Below the pieces are notes generated by a model, which was given only the letters and a program-made list of their open reading frames with translations, was not told where the DNA came from and did not search any database. 18,519 nt of DNA from an uncultured Alphaproteobacteria bacterium (GTDB lineage: Bacteria > Pseudomonadota > Alphaproteobacteria > RF32 > CAG-239): contig CAJTWX010000029.1 in NCBI GenBank assembly GCA_910580155.1, forward strand, positions 1-18,519. Direction: 5' to 3'. The position numbers and the translations under genes are program-made. This document shows positions 1 to 6,796 of this stretch, piece after piece (within the stretch, counting starts at the first letter, position 1; each line of letters starts with the position of its first letter).

Positions 1-1
1 T

Positions 2-268
2 ATTGATATTTCTAACTTTGAAGCGGAAATGAATGACTTTAAGGATAAATTCGGACGCAACTACCAATTGGCCAGCGACAAATTCCGGAAGGCAATCGAA
101 GAGATTGATAAGACTATCGACCATCTGCAGAAAACAAAAGACGCTTTGATGTCCTCAGAAAACAATTTACGCTTGGCTAACAATAAAGCTCAGGATTTGA
201 CTGTTAAGCGTTTAACAAAAAATAATCCAACAATGGCTCAAAAATTTGCAGAGTTAGAGAGTAAGTAA
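2..268 (+). CDS. C-terminal end of a DUF2130 family protein (5' part outside window)
   Basis: The frame is open from the first bases of the window, so this is the last 88 residues of a longer protein and the ATG at 29 is probably internal. The segment, with its NDFKDKFGRNYQLASDKF and AIEEIDKTIDHLQKTKDAL stretches and a closing NNPTMAQKFAEL, matches from memory the helical, Lys/Glu-rich C-terminus typical of DUF2130 proteins. That family has no established function; members are usually 400 residues or more with a long coiled coil. The stop codon overlaps the start of the next gene (TAATG), so the two are probably co-transcribed and translationally coupled. Its position in the accessory side of the window suggests mobile-element cargo. 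The family call is recognition without a search. Confidence 0.75.
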   Translation: MDISNFEAEMNDFKDKFGRNYQLASDKFRKAIEEIDKTIDHLQKTKDALMSSENNLRLANNKAQDLTVKRLTKNNPTMAQKFAELESK

Positions 269-663
269 TGAAACAAGATTATGAACTAATAAAAATTATT
301 TTACAAACACTTGCAGATAATGAGGGTTATTATATGCTTCTGGATAATTTAGCTAACAAAATTCAAGAAAAAACAGGAGCCCTTGAACCTTTTAACGATA
401 AGTTTGTAGGTCATTTCTTTTTAGCAAAAGATACAAACCTTATAGCAGAATTAGGCATTTGCTTCTTTACCGGCCAGCAATATCATAAACCTGTTCCTGC
501 TAATTATGCCAAATTAAGAATAACTGCTCAGGGATTAGAGTTTCTAGAAGCTTTAAAAAATGACAATATCATTCATAAAATTAAAGAATTTTCAGTTGGT
601 ACTGCTATTGATATTGGAAAATCATTATTAATTAAAATTATATCCAAACAGCTGGACTTCTAA
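268..663 (+). CDS. DUF2513-like hypothetical protein
   Basis: This 131-aa protein begins MKQDYELIKIILQTLADNE and carries a central LRITAQGLEFLEALKNDNI stretch followed by a helical tail. The pattern resembles the DUF2513 family (small proteins with a winged-helix-like layout: an N-terminal helix starting MKRDMELI, a middle part holding a short wing, and an LTWxGHEFLDAIR-like motif). The family is uncharacterised and common in phages and integrated elements. The start overlaps the stop of the DUF2130 gene by one base, which points to an operon. A DNA-binding or regulatory role is only inferred from the fold pattern. It is followed by 130 bp of AT-rich DNA and a convergent gene on the minus strand; no clear terminator is visible. 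Confidence 0.65.
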   Translation: MKQDYELIKIILQTLADNEGYYMLLDNLANKIQEKTGALEPFNDKFVGHFFLAKDTNLIAELGICFFTGQQYHKPVPANYAKLRITAQGLEFLEALKNDNIIHKIKEFSVGTAIDIGKSLLIKIISKQLDF

Positions 664-795
664 TTCTGTGAAAAAATGTGATTCAAAGACAATTTTACAT
701 TTTTCCTAACTCTTATTTTACAAAACGCGGAATATTTATTTTATAAAATGCGGGTTTTATATTTACAATATCAACTGCAAATTTTTTATTGCAGA

Positions 796-2187
796 TTATT
801 TTTTCGTTTCCATCTCTTTTGCCAACTGATTAACCAGCGTCATATTGCGGTCTTTATATGCTTGCAAGAGAGGAACATAATATCTGGTTCTTTTGCCTTC
901 CCCAACATAGGGAATACGTATAATCCCAGTGGCCTTATCTTCCTTACGCATAGAGAGTAAGGTAGCATAAGAAAGTCCCAAAAATGAGGCCGTTTGTTTC
1001 ATATTAAGCCAATTTGACTGTATGGCAATATCAAATTCGGTCTTACTTTTTGTCGTATCCATATTATTAAAGTAGAGATTTTCCAATTCAGTAGCGTAAT
1101 CAGCAATTTTGTTTGCTCTTAAGATTTTTATGAAGTTACTGATAGATTTATTGGCTGATTTAATCACTTTTGCCCCGAAAAGTATTTGGCTGATTTTAGC
1201 GGTAGATGCAAGAACAACTTTATTGTTTCTAAAATCCGATAAAAAGAATAAATTTTTCCAATTTAAAGAGGAAAGTCGTATATTTTCAAAGAATACTTTA
1301 CCCTCAAAGATATTATTTTCAAAAATCGTTTTTAAGAACAATACATTTGATAAGCGGAAATTGGCATCTTTTGCAAACCTGCAATCTTTTAATATTAAGG
1401 TGTTACTCATGCCTTCTTTGATGTCATCAATGGTAACATCTGAATTAAATATACAATTTTCAAACATTAAAATACTAACAACCGGCTGATAATTTTTACT
1501 TAATTTAGCATTGTAATTAAAAGCATCATTAAAAACGCAGTTCTTGAAGAGAAATGATTTTATATTCCCATAAAACCAGAAATTAAAAGTACAGTTTTCA
1601 AATTCTAATGTTCTGACATAATCAAAGCCTAAAAATAAATCCGTTATCGTTTGAAACGTATTTTCGGCATAAAATTCAATATCCTTAAAATGAACTTTAA
1701 GATTATTAAAACTTTCTGCCGAAACATAAATATGGGCGGAACAGTCGTTAAAATACTTTTGTACCACAGGATTCTCATAAGTATATTCGCTTTCAAACCT
1801 ATCAAACCAATCATCAAATCTTCTTTTATCGGTATTGATGATTTCTTCGCTAAAACCACTTAATGCTTGGGGTTTTGGTTGTTTTAAATCTGTGTTGAAT
1901 ACAGTCGTCAGGACAGATAAAAAGAATTTTAGTGCATTTGCATAATATGGGGCATATTGGTCAAAATATTGACTTTGAATACGAATTGTAGTCGGGAGCC
2001 GTAAAAGAAAATCAGTTAAATCATCTAAATTTTTCTTATCAAAGAGATTATTATTCAATTCTTTGTAACATTTAATCAGTTCTTTGATTGAGGTTCCTGC
2101 ATTTTTAGCATCAGCTTTTGAATTTAATTCATAGACATCAGAATATGTTTGAATGAAACGTTTGGCAAACGACATAACATCAGCCAT
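796..2187 (-). CDS. Pentapeptide-like beta-helix protein with C-terminal helix-turn-helix
   Basis: The 463 residues fall into three parts. Residues 1-145 are helical and unlike anything I recognise. Residues 150-325 hold irregular beta-solenoid coils with recurring Phe-x-Asn-Cys-x-Phe units (LEFENCTFN at 194, FLFKNCVFN at 212, LMFENCIFN at 240, LILKDCRFA at 264), as in degenerate pentapeptide-repeat proteins. The FIKILRANKIADYATELENLYF stretch resembles the helical segment that often follows such repeats. Residues 392-446 look like a MerR/excisionase-type helix-turn-helix (WLNMKQTASFLGLSYATLL, then a basic wing GKRTRYYVP). Pentapeptide proteins such as Qnr and MfpA mimic DNA, so a DNA-related role is possible but unproven. 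The frame is open upstream to 2292, and the real N-terminus seems to lie in a separate frame (2253-2426), so this gene is probably frameshifted. Its low G+C fits the accessory element. Confidence 0.7.
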   Translation of the reverse strand: MADVMSFAKRFIQTYSDVYELNSKADAKNAGTSIKELIKCYKELNNNLFDKKNLDDLTDFLLRLPTTIRIQSQYFDQYAPYYANALKFFLSVLTTVFNTDLKQPKPQALSGFSEEIINTDKRRFDDWFDRFESEYTYENPVVQKYFNDCSAHIYVSAESFNNLKVHFKDIEFYAENTFQTITDLFLGFDYVRTLEFENCTFNFWFYGNIKSFLFKNCVFNDAFNYNAKLSKNYQPVVSILMFENCIFNSDVTIDDIKEGMSNTLILKDCRFAKDANFRLSNVLFLKTIFENNIFEGKVFFENIRLSSLNWKNLFFLSDFRNNKVVLASTAKISQILFGAKVIKSANKSISNFIKILRANKIADYATELENLYFNNMDTTKSKTEFDIAIQSNWLNMKQTASFLGLSYATLLSMRKEDKATGIIRIPYVGEGKRTRYYVPLLQAYKDRNMTLVNQLAKEMETKK

Positions 2188-2252
2188 ATTGTTGCCATAG
2201 ATAAATTTATTGTTTTCTATCTGTGTTGCGAGATTTTTGGCATATTCTCTTT

Positions 2253-2426
2253 TTAGTAATTCACAGATATATTCTTCAAGATTTTTGCGGATTCACCTTT
2301 GTAAAAATAAGGATGCAGAGAGGAAATCTTATATTTAAGCGTTTGCTGTTCTATTGTTGATAATTCATCATTGAGATAAGTATCATTATTAAATTGCTGA
2401 ACCTTGAAATTAATCCATTCCCTCAT
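2253..2426 (-). pseudogene. Detached N-terminal fragment of the pentapeptide-like gene
   Basis: This frame begins MREWINFKVQQFNND and reaches HPYFYKGESAK before drifting to a stop at 2253. In the neighbouring frame, open from 2292 leftwards, the sequence continues with LEEYICELLKREYAKNLATQ and runs into the main gene. Adding one base to the five-base A run (minus strand, 2286-2282) would join them into a single protein of about 543 residues. This is either a real one-base deletion or a homopolymer error. The start at 2426 overlaps the stop of a possible upstream ORF in an ATGA arrangement, and its ribosome binding site (AAAGAGAAA) is weak, so the exact start is uncertain. Confidence 0.5.
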
Positions 2427-2666
2427 AGCGTTTCTCTTTGTATAATACACCAAAACCAAGCATACTTTGTAAAAAGTTTAATATTCTTTAAAAAGACAAT
2501 ATACGAATCCTCAAAAATAAGAAAATCACCGATTCTGATACAAGTTTTAATAAAATCGAGCATTTTTAAGCAAAGTGCTCCAAACTTTTTACCCCGATAA
2601 ATCCAGCAATATCCATTTAAATACATTTAAAAACATTTTTCAAGAAAATCGTTGAAAAACAAAGCA

Positions 2667-2696
2667 TTGACTTTCTCTGTTTCCTGTCGGCATACT
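2667..2696 (+). promoter_or_regulatory. Predicted sigma70-type promoter for the small-gene run
   Basis: TTGACT at 2667-2672 and CATACT at 2691-2696 are separated by 18 bp. The first box matches the -35 consensus at 5 of 6 positions and the second matches the -10 consensus at 4 of 6. It lies upstream of the 35-aa ORF and the rightward genes that follow, and diverges from the minus-strand pentapeptide-like gene. A short hairpin (CAAAGC/GCTTTG, 2705-2722) sits in the predicted 5' untranslated region. Confidence 0.45.
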
Positions 2697-2750
2697 AACC
2701 TCATCAAAGCAATGGTGCTTTGGAGAATAGTTTAACGAAAGGAAATAAAA

Positions 2751-2858
2751 ATGAATTTTTTATACTGCATAATCAATTCTTTTTGGCAGGGATATAAAGC
2801 CAAAAAAGAATATGAACATTTAGAAAATCTCATCAGAGCGGCTCGCTTTGCCTATTAG
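2751..2858 (+). CDS. Small hypothetical protein, 35 aa
   Basis: This short frame encodes MNFLYCIINSFWQGYKAKK and a charged helical tail ending RAARFAY. It is preceded by a strong GAAAGGAAA ribosome binding site eight bases or so before the ATG, nearly identical to those of the genes at 3225 and 3821, which is the main reason to take it as real. The N-terminal half is hydrophobic, but too short to call a membrane helix with confidence. Its TAG stop overlaps the AGGAG ribosome binding site of the next gene, so ribosomes finishing here could start the 79-aa protein. No family is recognised. It could be a leader peptide rather than a functional product. Confidence 0.5.
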   Translation: MNFLYCIINSFWQGYKAKKEYEHLENLIRAARFAY

Positions 2859-2868
2859 GAGAATGGTC

Positions 2869-3108
2869 ATGCATTATCAACTTGTAGCCAAAGCCGCAGA
2901 TTTTACACCGGAAGAATTGCAAAAAAAGACATCTGTTCATTTTGACAACTTTGAATTCAAAGGAATAGGACGCTACAAAGATGTTATTTCAAGCCCTCAA
3001 GGGGTATATGCCTATATTTCATCCGATGGGCAAATCTATTATGTGACTGATGTTCGCTGTCCGTTTGAACCCGATGATGTGGTTTATGTGATGGACTGCC
3101 ATAATTAA
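2869..3108 (+). CDS. Hypothetical protein, 79 aa
   Basis: I place the start at the ATG at 2869 because AGGAG (2857-2861) lies 7 bases upstream; a TTG at 2848 and an ATG at 2863 are in the same frame but overlap or precede that site. The product starts MHYQLVAKAADFTPEELQKK and continues with mixed short beta-like stretches (GVYAYISSDGQIYYVTDVRC) to end CPFEPDDVVYVMDCHN, so it looks like a small globular alpha/beta protein. There is no signal peptide or membrane segment. I do not recognise the family. It is probably co-translated with the preceding 35-aa ORF. A 116-bp gap to the next gene holds no clear terminator. Confidence 0.65.
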   Translation: MHYQLVAKAADFTPEELQKKTSVHFDNFEFKGIGRYKDVISSPQGVYAYISSDGQIYYVTDVRCPFEPDDVVYVMDCHN

Positions 3109-3224
3109 CTGATTTTTCAATAAAATAACCAATTTACCCCCAATGGCTCGCTGGGATACCAAAGTGCCATACAGAATTATTATGCTCTTTTTTAATTAAC
3201 AATCAAATTTTGAAAGGAAAATAA

Positions 3225-3800
3225 ATGACTGAAAATAATGAAAACAATCTTGATACAGAACACAAAGAAACTGAATCGTGCAATACTTGCCCATATCAGG
3301 ATTCTTATTTTATAGAGAAAGATGAAAATGATGATATAAATGCCAAATGTATGTCAGCGTATTTCGGAATTATGACCGACATTAGAAATATGAAAAATAA
3401 CTTTTCACCGGAGCAAATTTATCTGATTGTTCCGAGATTTGAACGCAAAAAGGATAATTTTGCACTTCCACAATTTGTCATCAACACCTATGATGGCATA
3501 AAAAATCATTACCAAGCCGAAATAAAGAAAAGCTTATACAATAAGCTGCTGCTGATATTGGCAAAATGCACATTGTCCCACACATTACTTCCTCTGGCAA
3601 TTGCAATTAGAAAAAAGACTATTGCTCTATTTGTAATGAATAGAGAGCAGTACGAAATGATTTGGGAACTTTTTCTACAAGATAAAACCTACAAATTAGA
3701 ACGTATAGATGTTCCGGAAGGTACGCTAGTTACTGATGATAACATTTTGATGAGTGATTTGCTCCAAAATAAACAGCCATCCCTTACATCTGAAAACTAA
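3225..3800 (+). CDS. Hypothetical Cys-containing protein, 191 aa
   Basis: A GAAAGGAAA ribosome binding site precedes the ATG. The first 15 residues are acidic and probably disordered. A Cys-x2-Cys pair (C19, C22 in ESCNTCPYQ) followed by C42 could form part of a small metal site, with C115 and H119 as further candidates; this is a guess from spacing only. Residues 60-180 look like a mixed alpha/beta domain containing an EQIYLIVPRFERKKDNF segment. The family is unknown to me. It is followed after 20 bp by the 171-aa gene, which has the same type of ribosome binding site, so both belong to one transcription unit within the integrated element. Confidence 0.7.
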   Translation: MTENNENNLDTEHKETESCNTCPYQDSYFIEKDENDDINAKCMSAYFGIMTDIRNMKNNFSPEQIYLIVPRFERKKDNFALPQFVINTYDGIKNHYQAEIKKSLYNKLLLILAKCTLSHTLLPLAIAIRKKTIALFVMNREQYEMIWELFLQDKTYKLERIDVPEGTLVTDDNILMSDLLQNKQPSLTSEN

Positions 3801-3820
3801 TATTTTGAAAGGAAACAAAA

Positions 3821-4336
3821 ATGAAAGAATTTTTAGGAAAATACAAAGCTCAAAAAATTGAGACTTCTGCCGATGAAGGCAAACTGACCTTGGAAACAGC
3901 CAAAAAGCGGATTTTGAACCTCTTGGTAGAAAATATCCAAAACTTCAAAAATGATAGTTGGAGTATCGCTAATCGTATGAATAAGCTGATGATTGACACC
4001 GAAAATAATACAATTTTCAGCTTGCGCTTAGGTGGCAAGAAGATAGTTCGCTACTCGCTTGATTTACTGGATGTCATGCAAAAAATGCAGTTTCTGGCGG
4101 ATTTTCATACGAGTGTGTCCAACGGCGAGTTTGATGAGGATATTGTCAATTTCTTGGCCAAAGAGGTGGATGTAGCCAATCAGCGTAAAAAGGAGGCCAA
4201 TGAAAGAAGACGCCTGAAAAAGCAAGAAGAACGGGAAAGAAAAGCCGAAATGGCTCGCCAAAAAACGCTCGCCGCAGCAGAGCCATTGCTCAATCGTGAA
4301 CTGATACCAAACATTTCACTTTATGAGCAACTCTAA
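3821..4336 (+). CDS. Hypothetical coiled-coil protein, 171 aa
   Basis: The ATG follows GAAAGGAAA at a normal distance. The first 110 residues look like a compact domain: a basic helix (ETAKKRILNLLVENIQNF), then a strand-rich part (NNTIFSLRLGGKKIVRYSL) and another helix. Residues 120-152 form a highly charged helix rich in Lys, Arg and Glu, likely a coiled coil or extended helix, followed by a short tail. There are no membrane segments. No family is recognised. It is the last of the closely spaced small genes; after it comes a strong hairpin (4352-4375) and the recombinase block. Confidence 0.7.
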   Translation: MKEFLGKYKAQKIETSADEGKLTLETAKKRILNLLVENIQNFKNDSWSIANRMNKLMIDTENNTIFSLRLGGKKIVRYSLDLLDVMQKMQFLADFHTSVSNGEFDEDIVNFLAKEVDVANQRKKEANERRRLKKQEERERKAEMARQKTLAAAEPLLNRELIPNISLYEQL

Positions 4337-4351
4337 CCCTCAAGCATTATG

Positions 4352-4375
4352 TCAGAGGGGTAAATTCCCCTCTGA
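4352..4375. other. Strong perfect hairpin (9-bp stem)
   Basis: TCAGAGGGG and CCCCTCTGA form a perfect 9-bp inverted repeat around the 6-base loop TAAATT. It sits 16 bases after the 171-aa gene and about 70 bases before the recombinase block. Neither strand has a T run right after the stem, so it is not a classic intrinsic terminator. It could be a factor-assisted terminator, an RNA-stabilising 3' hairpin or a protein binding site. The stem is certain; the role is not. Confidence 0.6.
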
Positions 4376-4444
4376 TGTAAAATCATGCAAAAACAAAATA
4401 TTACGCAGCTTTTTGCTTGAGTTTAAGTAAAGGAATAGGATAAG

Positions 4445-4657
4445 ATGACGACAAGACTAAAAGAAATATTGCAAGAGATTGCCCCAAAGCCGTTATCGGA
4501 TATGGAATTAGAAGCCGCCACGCGCAATCTGATAGGTTTTGCCAAATGTTTGCTTGCAATGAAACAGGAGATTTTAAGAAATGAAAGCAGTCATACTAAC
4601 TCGTGTATCAACCAAGATGCAGGAAGAGGGTTTGAGCCTGACAGCTCAGAGCAATAG
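4445..4657 (+). CDS. Small ORF overlapping the serine recombinase
   Basis: The frame encodes MTTRLKEILQEIAPKPLSDM and a helical segment EAATRNLIGFAKCLLAMKQE, followed by a low-complexity tail that lies over the recombinase start. A purine-rich AAAGGAATAGG stretch precedes the ATG. The C-terminal 25 residues overlap the recombinase gene in another frame by 77 bp. It may encode a small accessory protein, for example a directionality factor, or simply serve to bring ribosomes to the recombinase start by coupling. There is no recognised domain, and the function is unknown. Confidence 0.55.
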   Translation: MTTRLKEILQEIAPKPLSDMELEAATRNLIGFAKCLLAMKQEILRNESSHTNSCINQDAGRGFEPDSSEQ

Positions 4658-6299
4658 GCTCTTTGACTATGCCGAACGTAAAGGTTTAGAGGTTATCAAA
4701 ACCTTTGAAATCATAGAAAGCTCCACCCATGGTGAACGCAAACAGTTTATGGAAATGATAAACTTTTGCAAACGCCAGCACGAAACAATCGCCATTATTG
4801 CCGATACAGTTGACCGAGTACAACGCTCATTTAAGGAAAGTGTGCTTCTTGATGATTTGATGAAACAAAACAAGATAGAGCTCCATTTTTATCGGGAAGG
4901 AATGATTTTGAACAGTCAATCATCATCAGTTGATATTATGCGTTGGGATTTCTCGGTAATGGGAGCGAAAGCTTATGTTCTACAACTTGCCGAAAACATT
5001 CGCCGCTCCAATGAGCAAAAGAACAAAAACGGAGAAATCACGGGGCAAGCTCCTCTGGGCTATGAGAATTATGTAAATGAAAAAGGAAAAAAGTTTATCA
5101 GACCCAAAGAACCGGATGCCACCATCATCAAAAAATTATTTGAAATGTATTCACTGGGAAATACCGGCGTTGGAGAGCTGATGCACTATGCAAATATGAT
5201 GGGATTAAAAAGCCGTAAAGGAACTCCTGTTTCTACCAATACGATGTATTATATGTTGGACAATCCTTTTTATTATGGGGAAATGCGAACATTTAGAGGG
5301 GTAATGCCACATGTTTATACCCCGATAATCACAAAAGAACTATGGGATTTGTGTCAGCAACAGAAAACATTGAGAGCAGGACTGATTGACAAATACTCTC
5401 CGAAACCATTTCTGTTTAAAGGAATGGTAACTTGTGGAATAACGAACAGAACCTGTCCTTGTGAACTAAAAAAGGAGGTGCTTTCTTATGTCGTCTGCTG
5501 GAAAGATGACCATACAAGGATTTACACAAGAGAGGAAGAACTTGAAAAACGCATCAGTTCTGTTCTAAACCATATAAAACTCCCCGACAATGTTGTAATC
5601 GAACTCCAAAAAGAACTGAAAGCTTCAAAATCATCAGAGCGTAAGTTCTATGCTCAAGAGATTAAAAAACTCCGTGCCGAGCAAGATAAATTAAAAGAAA
5701 AGATGAATAATCTGTTTGATTTGCGGCTTGATGGCGAGCTAGACAGGGAAACTTTTGATACCAAACGTAATGAAATACAAGTTAAGCTAAATCGCTTAAA
5801 AAATAAGGTTACAGCCCACGAAAAGGCAGATATTGGGTTTGATGAAACGATTCTGGGATTACTGGATATTGCAACACAGGCGAGAAATATTTTTGACCAG
5901 TCGCAGAATCTTGAACTGAAACGTTTGTTGCTGAAATTTGTTTTTGAAAGCCTGACTTTAACCGAAGGCACATTGACTTATAAACTGAAATTTCCGTTTG
6001 AGATGTTTGTGGATAACAATATTTTGAGGGCAAAGGCTGCAAAATCATACGAACCAATGCAAACCCTAGAGAAACAAGGTATTCAGGCAAATGATAACGA
6101 AAACCTGCAAATGGGGTATATGAATTTTTACGAACCGCAATTTTCTGATAAAAATCAAGAGGTTACATTAAAAAATGCAACCTCTCTCCAAATTGGTGAG
6201 CTCGACGGGATTCGAACCCATGACCCTTTGATTAAAAGTCAAATGCTCTACCGACTGAGCTACGAGCCCTCACAACTGAAATCGGTTTATAAAGGATAA
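4581..6299 (+). CDS. Large serine recombinase (resolvase/invertase type integrase)
   Basis: This enzyme should cut and rejoin DNA through a serine nucleophile to integrate or excise the element. Residues 1-145 form the resolvase catalytic domain: R8 and S10 in LTRVSTKMQ, and R79 and R82 in DTVDRVQRS match the active-site pattern. Residues 155-260 are the recombinase domain (GQAPLGYENY, then DNPFYYGEMRTFRGV). C285, C292, C294 and C306 mark a zinc-ribbon-like region with unusual spacing. Residues 320-412 are a long coiled coil, followed by a short beta domain (LTLTEGTLTYKLKFPFEMF). AGGAG lies 10 bases before the ATG. The frame has no stop until 6297-6299, so residues 538-563 are the antisense translation of tRNA-Lys and the natural C-terminus is probably earlier or supplied differently in the free element. 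This gene marks the window's left side as an integrated mobile element. Confidence 0.92.
   Translation: MKAVILTRVSTKMQEEGLSLTAQSNRLFDYAERKGLEVIKTFEIIESSTHGERKQFMEMINFCKRQHETIAIIADTVDRVQRSFKESVLLDDLMKQNKIELHFYREGMILNSQSSSVDIMRWDFSVMGAKAYVLQLAENIRRSNEQKNKNGEITGQAPLGYENYVNEKGKKFIRPKEPDATIIKKLFEMYSLGNTGVGELMHYANMMGLKSRKGTPVSTNTMYYMLDNPFYYGEMRTFRGVMPHVYTPIITKELWDLCQQQKTLRAGLIDKYSPKPFLFKGMVTCGITNRTCPCELKKEVLSYVVCWKDDHTRIYTREEELEKRISSVLNHIKLPDNVVIELQKELKASKSSERKFYAQEIKKLRAEQDKLKEKMNNLFDLRLDGELDRETFDTKRNEIQVKLNRLKNKVTAHEKADIGFDETILGLLDIATQARNIFDQSQNLELKRLLLKFVFESLTLTEGTLTYKLKFPFEMFVDNNILRAKAAKSYEPMQTLEKQGIQANDNENLQMGYMNFYEPQFSDKNQEVTLKNATSLQIGELDGIRTHDPLIKSQMLYRLSYEPSQLKSVYKG
6147..6184 (-). terminator. 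Intrinsic terminator of tRNA-Lys
   Basis: Read on the minus strand, GAGGTTGCATT and AATGTAACCTC form an 11-bp stem around TTTT, with one G-U pair, followed by TTGATTTTTATC. On the plus strand the same position is an A-C mismatch, so the minus-strand RNA folds better. It starts 10 bases after the tRNA 3' end. It also lies inside the 3' end of the recombinase frame. Confidence 0.75.
6194..6269 (-). tRNA. tRNA-Lys (anticodon TTT)
   Basis: The 76-nt minus-strand gene starts GGGCTCGTAGCTCAGTCGG and ends CGAGCTCACCA with the CCA encoded. The acceptor stem is GGGCTCG/CGAGCTC with one G-U pair, the T arm holds GGTTCGAATCC, and the anticodon loop is CTTTTAA, giving a UUU anticodon for lysine. All arms can form, so the gene looks functional. 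The recombinase frame reads across it in antisense. A tRNA 3' end next to an integrase gene is the usual signature of an integration site, with the element lying on the 3' side of the tRNA (lower coordinates). I found no second copy of the tRNA 3' end in the window, so the other junction must lie beyond the left edge. Confidence 0.95.
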
Positions 6300-6314
6300 T
6301 TTTTAGATAGTCAA
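6286..6314 (-). promoter_or_regulatory. Promoter of tRNA-Lys
   Basis: On the minus strand, TTGACT (6314-6309) and TATAAA (6291-6286) are separated by exactly 17 bp, close to the sigma70-type consensus. Transcription would start near 6279, ten bases before the mature tRNA 5' end. The promoter is on the chromosome side of the tRNA, so integration at the tRNA 3' end leaves it intact. Confidence 0.75.
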
Positions 6315-6418
6315 TAAAAAAATGTAAAAAAAATTACATTTAGCTATTTATTTGTTAACTATTATATGATATTAAACACCTAAATGACGATATAACAATA
6401 TTTTATATGAGGTAAAAA

Positions 6419-6736
6419 ATGTCCACAGGTCAAGAATTAGAACAGGAAAGCAGATATGACATTTTGCAAAATGAAGAAGGGGATATCCTGATTATTATCA
6501 ATTCACGAGCCGGCGGTCCTGAAAATCCGCGTTTTGTATATGACGGCGGTGAAACAGCACTTTTATATCGCACCAAAGATAGCGCAGTAGTGTTCAAAGA
6601 TATTGCTGCATCTGCCCGTCTGCCGCTTAAATCTGTCAGCTCAATGCTGATTGTTGAGGTGGAAAATGAGGATGTTGCCCGCGAGTATACTGTTCCGGTT
6701 CGTGTTGTAAAAGATGTAAAAACCTTGATTAAGTAA
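6419..6736 (+). CDS. Conserved-looking hypothetical protein, 105 aa
   Basis: A TGAGGT ribosome binding site precedes the ATG. The product is soluble and rich in strands: SRYDILQNEEGDILIIINSR, a glycine turn GGPENPRFVYDGG, then TALLYRTKDSAVVF and a VSSMLIVEVENED segment. No membrane helix, signal peptide or catalytic motif is seen, and no family is recognised. It is divergent from tRNA-Lys and 60 bp upstream of the NuoL-like gene on the same strand, so it may be the first gene of that operon. The composition resembles the core genes to its right more than the element to its left. A role linked to the membrane trio is possible only by context. Confidence 0.75.
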   Translation: MSTGQELEQESRYDILQNEEGDILIIINSRAGGPENPRFVYDGGETALLYRTKDSAVVFKDIAASARLPLKSVSSMLIVEVENEDVAREYTVPVRVVKDVKTLIK

Positions 6737-6796
6737 TATCAATGCCGTAAACTTCAGCACAAGCGATTCTATGTGCTGACCGAAAACGGAGATGAT

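Noticed and set aside
748..960. A 70-aa plus-strand ORF
   Set aside because: Most of it is antisense to the HTH end of the pentapeptide-like gene, and no ribosome binding site is visible.
2423..2626. A 67-aa minus-strand ORF upstream of the pentapeptide-like fragment
   Set aside because: It ends in a neat ATGA overlap with the fragment start, but has no ribosome binding site and an amino acid make-up typical of AT-rich chance frames, so I did not list it as a gene.
1..6193. A CRISPR array or a second att copy of the tRNA 3' end
   Set aside because: I saw no regularly spaced repeats and no second copy of the tRNA 3' sequence on the left side.
6190..6299. A natural C-terminal domain at the end of the recombinase
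   Set aside because: The residues there (GIRTHDPL, LYRLSYEPS) are the well-known antisense translation of a tRNA gene, not a protein domain.
6314..6340. Inverted repeat AATGTAA/TTACATT with a T run on the minus strand
   Set aside because: The stem has a single G-C pair, too weak for a reliable terminator, and chance is likely in this AT-rich gap between divergent genes.
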